Of a stretch of 39,169 nt of DNA, positions 33,333 through 39,169 are shown in pieces. The position numbers and the translations under genes were made by a program. The notes below the pieces were generated by a model. It was given only the letters and a program-made list of their open reading frames with translations, was not told the DNA's origin and searched no databases. Where the stretch lies: assembly GCA_009918525.1 (NCBI GenBank), contig RGDT01000002.1, positions 1-39,169 of the forward strand. Reading direction: 5' to 3'. Positions within the stretch are counted from its first letter, which is position 1. Every line of letters starts with the position of its first letter. Source of the DNA: Planctomycetia bacterium. Its GTDB lineage: Bacteria; Planctomycetota; Planctomycetia; Gemmatales; Gemmataceae.

Positions 33333-34664
33333 ATGAAACCATTGCGTCATCCTGTACTGGGTCTGTTTCGGCCTATCGTCCGTTTCCTGCACACGGAGGC
33401 AGCCGGTGGAATCGTCCTACTTGCTTGTACGGCCATTGCCCTGTGTTTGGCGAACTCGCCGTGGAGCGGGGACTATGCCGATTTCTGGCATACGCATTTC
33501 GTCATCGGATTCGGTGATTGGAAACTTGATCAACCATTAGAATGGTGGGTCAACGACGGACTGATGACGCTGTTCTTTTTCGTTGTGGGACTCGAAATCA
33601 AACGCGAAATCGTTGAAGGTGAACTCCGCGACCCTCGCAAGGCAGCTCTCCCGGCGGCGGCGGCTCTAGGCGGAATGATCGTCCCGGCCCTGATCTACTA
33701 TTCGCTTCAACGCGGCACCGTTGGCGAACGCGGCTGGGGCGTACCGATGGCGACCGACATCGCCTTCGTGGTCGGCGTACTGGCCCTGCTAGGACCGCGT
33801 GTTCCGGCCGGCTTGAAAATTTTATTGTTGTCCTTGGCGATTGTTGACGACCTCGGAGCCGTGCTGGTGATTGCAGTCGCCTACACTTCGAACACGTCGT
33901 TTATTTGGCTAGGGGTGGCGGGGTTGTTATTGGTGTTTGTATTTGGTGCGCGTCTAGCCGGTGTGCGTGCCTTTGGATTCTACTTCTTCGTTGGGGGATT
34001 CGTGTGGCTGGCGATGGTGCATTCCGGCGTGCATCCGACCATCGCAGGCGTAATTCTCGGCCTAATCACCCCCGCACGGGGCTGGGTCGGTAAATCGTCA
34101 CTACTTGCGTTGTTGGACAATGTATTACAACGTCTCAAGGTCGATCCTACTGATGACAGGCTCCATTCCTTCAACGATGAAATGCTGGCTGTCGCCGAAT
34201 ACAGTCAAAATGCCTTGTCGCCCCTAGATCGACTGGAGAAGACTCTGCATCCCTGGGTGGCGTTCGGGATAATGCCCCTATTCGCGTTGGTGAATGCGGG
34301 TGTGCCCTTTCGTGGCGAGTTGTTGGCGTCACCCGTCGCATTAGCGGTCGCACTGGGATTATTCATCGGCAAGCCGGTCGGCGTTGTGTTGTTCTCGTGG
34401 CTGGCGGCCCGACTTGGCGTAGCTCGGTTCCCAGTCGGCGTGACTTTCCCCGTTTTGATCGGGGCCGGTCTGCTTGCTGGGATTGGCTTCACGATGTCGT
34501 TGTTCATTTCCGGGTTGGCGTTCCCTGGCCAAGATGGTCTATTGGACGCGGCGAAGTCCGGCACGCTGACGGGGTCCGTCGTCAGCGCGATCACGGGGGC
34601 CATCGTTCTTTTAGCCGTACTGCCTCCCCTTACTCGTCGGCACGAAAACGCTCACGGCGTGTGA
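33333..34664 (+). CDS. nhaA: Na+/H+ antiporter NhaA
   Basis: 443 aa inner-membrane protein exchanging Na+ for H+. Twelve hydrophobic segments fit the NhaA fold. Hallmarks: EWWVNDGLMTLFFFVVGLEIKREIVEGEL near the N-terminus, VPMATDIAFVVGVLALLGPR (with Asp), LLSLAIVDDLGAVLVIAVAY holding the two transport Asp residues (DD), HPTIAGVILGLITPA, and GIGFTMSLFISGLAF. An open frame continues upstream to 33135, but that part runs through the palindromic repeat and has no NhaA similarity. The ATG at 33333 begins MKPLRHPVLGLFRPIVRFLHTEAAGG, typical of the family. No clear ribosome site precedes it. The 3' end overlaps the convergent fadJ by 35 nt. Confidence 0.94.
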   Translation: MKPLRHPVLGLFRPIVRFLHTEAAGGIVLLACTAIALCLANSPWSGDYADFWHTHFVIGFGDWKLDQPLEWWVNDGLMTLFFFVVGLEIKREIVEGELRDPRKAALPAAAALGGMIVPALIYYSLQRGTVGERGWGVPMATDIAFVVGVLALLGPRVPAGLKILLLSLAIVDDLGAVLVIAVAYTSNTSFIWLGVAGLLLVFVFGARLAGVRAFGFYFFVGGFVWLAMVHSGVHPTIAGVILGLITPARGWVGKSSLLALLDNVLQRLKVDPTDDRLHSFNDEMLAVAEYSQNALSPLDRLEKTLHPWVAFGIMPLFALVNAGVPFRGELLASPVALAVALGLFIGKPVGVVLFSWLAARLGVARFPVGVTFPVLIGAGLLAGIGFTMSLFISGLAFPGQDGLLDAAKSGTLTGSVVSAITGAIVLLAVLPPLTRRHENAHGV

Positions 34665-36801
34665 GTCCCTCTACCGGGGCGAAACGCGGTCCCAGACGTT
34701 CCGCCAACGCCGTCAATGCCTGCGTCACTTCTACTAGTCCGCGCTGGTCGGCGTAACGCAACGGCCCGCCGCGATGGGGTGCCCACCCGATGCCAAGCAC
34801 CAACACCAGATCCACTGTGTCGGCGTCGGCCTGTCCGTTGTCCACACGACGTGCCGCCTCGTTGACCATCCGCAACACCAAACGCTCGCGGGCTTCGGCC
34901 AAACGTACAGCCAAAGGGAGTCTCCCAGGCGGCGGCGTACCGAGTGACGCGGCCAGCGATTGTGTTTCGGCGTCGGCCTTGTTCGTCAACTGGGCATCAA
35001 GGTAAAAACTCCGGCCCGTCTTTTTGCCCCCCTCTCCGGCCTCGCGCATCCTCGCGAATACCTGTGCCGCGATCCCTGTCTGCGATTCGGAGGGAAGAGG
35101 AGAAGCCCCACTCTGGCCTGTTAGGCCGAGCGTGCCGAAGACCTGAGCCGCCTCGTCCAGCCCCATTTGGTCGATCATCTGGAATGGTCCCAACGGCATT
35201 CCGAAGCGGCGCATGAGTCGGTCAATCTGCGTTATCGGCAATCCTTCGGAAAGCAGCAATACGGCCTCCTCGAGATAGGGCGCCAGTACCGCGTTGACGA
35301 TAAAGCCCGGACCATCGCCGACCGCGACTGGTGTCTTACCCAGGTCGAAGACGAACCGCATCAAACGCCCGACGGTCTCCGCCGTCGTCGAGGCGTGTCG
35401 GACGACTTCGACAAGCGGAGTTTTATGAACGGGATGGAAGAAATGCAGCCCCGCAACGCGACCGGGGTCTTCTACGTCGCACAAGGATGCGATTGTGTAG
35501 GAAATGGTCGTTGTGGCCAGGATGGCTTTCGTTTTGCCGGACAGCTCGGCAAAGATAGTTCGCTTGAGGGGTAATTCCTCGGCTACCGCTTCGATGACGA
35601 GATCGGCCGTGTTGAAGTCGTGATACGTCGTCGAGAGGCGAATCGCCTCCCGACAGCGTGCGGATCGTCCAGGGGTGGTCTTGCCGCGTTCAACGAGCTT
35701 GGCAAACAAGGCATCCAGACGCGCATTGCCGGCCGCGACAGCCTGTTCATCCCGTTCTTTGATGAGAACTTCGCGGCCAGCCAGAGCAGCAAGTTGCGCG
35801 ATAGCCGCGCCCATGAAGCCAGCCCCGATCACGGCGACTTTCTCAATCGGTCGAGGCTCCCCCAAGATGGGGGATAGTTTCTTGGCCGTTTCGCGCTGGA
35901 AGAACAAACCGACGAGATTGCGACAAGCGGGAGAGAGGGCGAGTCGCCCAGCGGCTTCGGTTTCGCGGCGTAGTCCGGCGGAGGCGCTTTCGGTAACGCC
36001 TGCCCGCACAGCTTCCAGCGCTTCCAGCGGTGCGGGCAAGTCGTCGGGCGTTTTGGCACGTACCATCCGCTCGATTCCCTGAAAGACGATTTTGCGGCCC
36101 AGCCAGTTGCCTTCGAGAAAGCGTTGCCGCCAGGTACGGATCGGCAGCGTAGTACGGTCGCGTTTACCAGCCATGGTGGCCCGCACCAACAGTCGAGCCA
36201 TTTGATCGCGAAGTGAAGGTTCATCGTCGGCGACGGCGTCGGCCAGTCCCCAGGCCAAGGCTTCGCGAGGCAGAAGGCGTTTTCCGGTAAGGATGACTTG
36301 CAACGCGCGTTCGAGACCGACGACACGCGGCAGGCGCATCGTGCCGCCCCATGCGGGCAGCAAGCCGAGTTCAATTTCGGGCAATGCTAAGTAGGTATCG
36401 GGACGGTCGAAGACGAGGCGGTAGTCACACGCCAACGCCAGTTCCAGCCCACCACCCAGACAGGGGCCGTGGATGGCGGCAATGGTTGGCGCATGGAGAG
36501 CAGCCAGACGGTTGAATACTTCCTGCCCGCGTCGGGAGACAGCAACCGCTTCAGAAGCATCGCGAAGGCCGGCAAGCTCGCGGAGGTCGGCCCCAGCGAG
36601 AAACCCGGTCTTTTTGCCGCTACGAATGACCAGTACTGGCACACGCGAACGGCGTTGCAGCCAGGCCAAAGCAGCGTCGAGATCGTCGAGAAACTGACGA
36701 GACACGACGTTCAACGAACGTCCGGGCAGGTCGATTTTCAGAACGAGACTACCGTCCGGTTCGGGGTCGATAGTCAAGGTCGATGCGTCAAACGCGGCCA
36801 T
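34630..36801 (-). CDS. fadJ: FadJ/FadB-type enoyl-CoA hydratase / 3-hydroxyacyl-CoA dehydrogenase
   Basis: 723 aa bifunctional beta-oxidation enzyme. N-terminal crotonase domain: GFLAGADLRELAG, HGPCLGGGLELALACDYRLVF and LALPEIELGLLPAWGGTMRLP, with both catalytic Glu positions present. Then the NAD-binding dehydrogenase: IEKVAVIGAGFMGAAIAQLA, ATTTISYTIASLC, GLHFFHPVHKTPLVEVV, and C-terminal GDGPGFIVNAVLAPYLEEA and FGMPLGPFQMIDQMGLDEA. After that, about 20 residues (about 554-573, TGQSGASPLPSESQTG) appear inserted before the usual MREAGEGGKKTGRSFY; they contain the short repeat listed below. No thiolase (fadI/fadA) is adjacent. fadB and fadJ cannot be told apart from sequence alone. Confidence 0.93.
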   Translation of the reverse strand: MAAFDASTLTIDPEPDGSLVLKIDLPGRSLNVVSRQFLDDLDAALAWLQRRSRVPVLVIRSGKKTGFLAGADLRELAGLRDASEAVAVSRRGQEVFNRLAALHAPTIAAIHGPCLGGGLELALACDYRLVFDRPDTYLALPEIELGLLPAWGGTMRLPRVVGLERALQVILTGKRLLPREALAWGLADAVADDEPSLRDQMARLLVRATMAGKRDRTTLPIRTWRQRFLEGNWLGRKIVFQGIERMVRAKTPDDLPAPLEALEAVRAGVTESASAGLRRETEAAGRLALSPACRNLVGLFFQRETAKKLSPILGEPRPIEKVAVIGAGFMGAAIAQLAALAGREVLIKERDEQAVAAGNARLDALFAKLVERGKTTPGRSARCREAIRLSTTYHDFNTADLVIEAVAEELPLKRTIFAELSGKTKAILATTTISYTIASLCDVEDPGRVAGLHFFHPVHKTPLVEVVRHASTTAETVGRLMRFVFDLGKTPVAVGDGPGFIVNAVLAPYLEEAVLLLSEGLPITQIDRLMRRFGMPLGPFQMIDQMGLDEAAQVFGTLGLTGQSGASPLPSESQTGIAAQVFARMREAGEGGKKTGRSFYLDAQLTNKADAETQSLAASLGTPPPGRLPLAVRLAEARERLVLRMVNEAARRVDNGQADADTVDLVLVLGIGWAPHRGGPLRYADQRGLVEVTQALTALAERLGPRFAPVEGLTRRERFRADE
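35096..35114. repeat. Short hairpin-prone motif inside fadJ
   Basis: AGAGGAGAAGCCCCACTCT matches the reverse complement of 24742-24760 (inside sufSE) at 18 of 19 positions. It lies in the part of the dehydrogenase that looks inserted relative to the family. Confidence 0.6.
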
Positions 36802-37165
36802 GTGCTGGTCCGTTGAGATAAAAAGAGAAGTCCTCGGTTATCCTGCGGAAACGGCGAGGTAAAGCCAGAGATACGAAGCGGCACTATGCAGAGAAGCGGC
36901 CCTGAACCGGCCAGGCTTTCCGCACGGGACACCGCCCGAAAAAGATCGCTCGCCTGAGTCCGTCTCGTTCGTTACCATACACGCGTGCGGCAAAGGGTTG
37001 CATTCGACTGGGGCTATTTGGGAAAAAGGATAAAATTACACCGGACGCCGCGATCACACCACAAGAAACAAGGCTTTTCGCGGCTACCACTGTGTGGATG
37101 CCTTTGGTTTTGTACGGTTGTTCTTTTCCCGATGAAGAGCCGGGTCTGATTTTCTGGAGCTTTTC
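36802..37165. other. Divergent gap between fadJ and thrS
   Basis: About 360 nt with no supported gene. A 68-codon minus-strand frame (36884-37090) lacks a ribosome site and any recognisable feature. TAAAAT at 37031-37036 could be a -10 for thrS, but no good -35 lies 16-18 nt upstream. I see no clear T-box, hairpin leader or operator for thrS. Promoters for both neighbours must lie here. Confidence 0.5.
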
Positions 37166-39169
37166 ATGATTACTCTTAAACTTCCCGACGGCTCGTCTCG
37201 GTCTGTTTCTCCCGGTACACGCTCTTATGATGTGGCTGAGGCTATCGGTAAACGTTTAGCTCAGGCCGCGATTGCCGCGCGTGTCGATGGCGAGATTTTC
37301 GATCTGGACCGGGAACTGCCCCGCGATAAGCCGGAATTATCCTTTCAGATTCTCACCGATAAAGACGCCTCCGCTCTTGACGTGTTGCGACACTCCACCG
37401 CCCACATCATGGCCCGTGCCGTCATGCGACTGTTTCCAGGGGCCAAACTGGCGTTCGGCCCGACCATCGAGAACGGTTATTACTACGACATCGACTGCGA
37501 CCCGCCGGTCCGCGAAGAAGACTTCCCGCGCATCGAAGCGGAAATGAAAAAAATCATCGCCGCCGCCGAACCGTTCGAGCGGTTTGAACGGCCCAGTGCC
37601 GACGCTTCGGGGTTGTGCGCCGATCTCAACCAAACCTACAAGGTCGAGCACATTGCCGACCTGGGTCATCCGACCGTGAGCTTTTACCGCCAGGGCGAAT
37701 TCATCGACCTGTGCCGTGGCCCCCACATTCCTCACGCGGGCAAGGTTGGGGCGTTCAAGCTCCTGAGTATCGCCGGGGCTTATTGGAAAGCCGACACCTC
37801 GCGCCGTCAACTTCAACGGCTCTACGGAACCGCGTTTTTCAGCCAGAAAGACCTCGACGCCTACATCACTCAAGTTGAGGAAGCGAAAAAGCGTGATCAC
37901 CGCGTCCTGGGCAAACAGCTCAAACTATTCACGATTAGCCAGATGGCCGGTAGCGGGCTGATTCTGTGGATGCCCAAGGGGGCGACAATTCGCGGGCTGT
38001 TGGAGACGTTCATCAAGGACGAACTCGTCAAACGCGGCTATCAACCCGTCTACACGCCGCACATCGGCAAACTGGAGATGTACCGCACCAGCGGCCATTT
38101 CCCCTACTATCGTGATGCGCAGTTCCCGCCGATGTACTTCAACGGTATCGCCGGGATGCTCGATCTAGCGCAGTATCGGCTGGCGTCGGGTCATCTGGAC
38201 AGTGCCAAGGAAAAGCGGTTCGAGGAACTGCTCGACCTCGCCGGCTACGCGGCTATGGACTACCGCCAGGCAAAATCGACCGATGAACGCCTGGAGGCAG
38301 TGCATCGCAGCGTTGTCAAGCTACTCGACGGTATGGGCCTACGGCTACCGGCCTACGAGGCGGCACGTACGCACGAAGAACGCAGCAAAGCACTGTGGGC
38401 GTGGCTGGAAACGCAGGAAGGCTATCTGCTCAAGCCCATGAACTGTCCGCATCACATTCAAATTTACAAGGCCGAGCCGCGTTCCTATCGCGATCTGCCG
38501 GTACGTCTGGCGGAGTTCGGGACCGTCTACCGCTTCGAGCAGACGGGAGAGCTTAACGGCATGACTCGTGTGCGTGGGTTCACACAAGACGATGCCCACC
38601 TGTTCGTTACGCCCGAACAGGTCGAGGCGGAAATGGAATCGAATATCGACCTCGTTGTTTTCGTGCTGAAGAGTTTGGGCCTCAACGATTATCGCGTCCG
38701 CGTCAGCCTCCGCGACCCTGCCAGCGACAAGTACGTCGGCGCGGTCGAAAATTGGAATCGTGCCGAAGCGATTCTTGAACGACTCGTCAAAGCCCGTGGA
38801 TTGAACTACACCTTGGAACCGGGTGAAGCGGCCTTCTACGGGCCGAAGATCGACTTCGTCGTCCGTGATTGCATAGGTCGGGAATGGCAACTAGGTACCG
38901 TGCAACTGGATTACAACTTGCCGGAACGGTTTGGCTTGGAGTACGTCGGCGCGGATAACGCAACGCATCGGCCGGTGATGATCCACCGCGCGCCGTTTGG
39001 TTCGATGGAACGGTTCATGGGAATTCTGATCGAGCATTTCGCGGGAGCGTTTCCGCTGTGGCTCGCGCCGGAACAGGCTCGGGTGATGCCGATCACCGAC
39101 AAATGCGCCGACTACGCCAGCAAGATCGAGAGCGAGTTGAAGGAAGCCGGCTTCCGCGTGACGGGTGAT
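37166..39169 (+). CDS. thrS: Threonyl-tRNA synthetase (3' end cut off by the window)
   Basis: 668 codons to the window edge, no stop yet. TGS domain ([20 protein letters not shown]), editing domain with HSTAH and the CRGPHI pair, class II catalytic core ([72 protein letters not shown]) and the start of the anticodon-binding domain ([19 protein letters not shown]). Zinc-ligand positions (Cys of MNCPHH, His of DDAHLF, His of IHRA) are kept. Codons about 327-415 form a Leu/Ala-rich, probably helical insertion between PPMYFNG and [10 protein letters not shown], absent from E. coli-type ThrS. The ATG at 37166 has GGAG 6 nt upstream. Full length would be near 740 aa. Confidence 0.95.
   Translation, partial: MITLKLPDGSSRSVSPGTRSYDVAEAIGKRLAQAAIAARVDGEIFDLDRELPRDKPELSFQILTDKDASALDVLRHSTAHIMARAVMRLFPGAKLAFGPTIENGYYYDIDCDPPVREEDFPRIEAEMKKIIAAAEPFERFERPSADASGLCADLNQTYKVEHIADLGHPTVSFYRQGEFIDLCRGPHIPHAGKVGAFKLLSIAGAYWKADTSRRQLQRLYGTAFFSQKDLDAYITQVEEAKKRDHRVLGKQLKLFTISQMAGSGLILWMPKGATIRGLLETFIKDELVKRGYQPVYTPHIGKLEMYRTSGHFPYYRDAQFPPMYFNGIAGMLDLAQYRLASGHLDSAKEKRFEELLDLAGYAAMDYRQAKSTDERLEAVHRSVVKLLDGMGLRLPAYEAARTHEERSKALWAWLETQEGYLLKPMNCPHHIQIYKAEPRSYRDLPVRLAEFGTVYRFEQTGELNGMTRVRGFTQDDAHLFVTPEQVEAEMESNIDLVVFVLKSLGLNDYRVRVSLRDPASDKYVGAVENWNRAEAILERLVKARGLNYTLEPGEAAFYGPKIDFVVRDCIGREWQLGTVQLDYNLPERFGLEYVGADNATHRPVMIHRAPFGSMERFMGILIEHFAGAFPLWLAPEQARVMPITDKCADYASKIESELKEAGFRVTGD

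Noticed and set aside
36884-37090. 68-codon minus-strand frame in the fadJ-thrS gap
   Set aside because: No ribosome site and no recognisable feature.
1-39169. CRISPR array, tRNA, rRNA, insertion sequence or prophage
   Set aside because: No regularly spaced direct repeats, cloverleaf-like sequence, transposase, integrase or phage structural gene was seen on either strand.

Overview
The window looks like ordinary chromosomal DNA from a planctomycete, most likely Gemmataceae. The evidence is two DUF1501 proteins with twin-arginine leaders, a PSCyt1/DUF1549/LamG/DUF1553 protein, a PQQ-propeller protein opening with DWPQWLGP, a TIGR02996 repeat-companion protein, a subtilase with the N-terminal LETLEDRCVLS motif, and several secreted proteins of planctomycete type. 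I see no phage, plasmid, insertion sequence, CRISPR array, tRNA or rRNA. No operon here is clearly a new biological system; the unusual points are listed as findings.

Layout. 1-3.4 kb: the C-terminal end of a Met/Gly/Gln repeat protein, a secreted prenyltransferase-repeat protein, then (minus strand) a PQQ beta-propeller protein and an exported ABM-fold monooxygenase-like protein. 3.7-8.2 kb: pyruvate phosphate dikinase, then a metallophosphoesterase overlapping a methyltransferase. 8.4-10.2 kb: a lone DUF1501 protein and infA (IF-1). 10.3-12.9 kb (minus): nadA, a TIGR02996/LRR-like protein and a CBM9-like domain protein in a tight run. 13.2-18 kb: an exported RidA-like protein (plus), then minus-strand genes for a Ser/Thr kinase, a LolA/LolB-like lipoprotein, a hypothetical protein and a redoxin-like protein lacking CxxC. 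18.2-23.1 kb: a small secreted Cys protein with a strong terminator, then a PSCyt1/DUF1549/DUF1553 - DUF1501 pair.

23.2-29.5 kb (minus) is a complete SUF Fe-S cluster assembly operon: Rrf2-type regulator, sufB, sufC, sufD, a sufS-sufE fusion and a sufT-like gene. It has a recognisable promoter with an inverted repeat placed where an autoregulator would bind. Downstream are a subtilisin-like protease with a P domain, a secreted protein of unknown family, NhaA, a FadJ/FadB-type beta-oxidation protein that overlaps nhaA tail to tail, and thrS running off the window end.

Two patterns cut across the annotation. First, a dispersed intergenic repeat (core AGAGCCGGAAGCGTGAGCGA), often in inverted pairs, occupies at least seven gaps. 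Second, a 19-nt hairpin-prone motif lies inside both sufSE and fadJ, each time in a stretch that looks like an in-frame insertion relative to the family.
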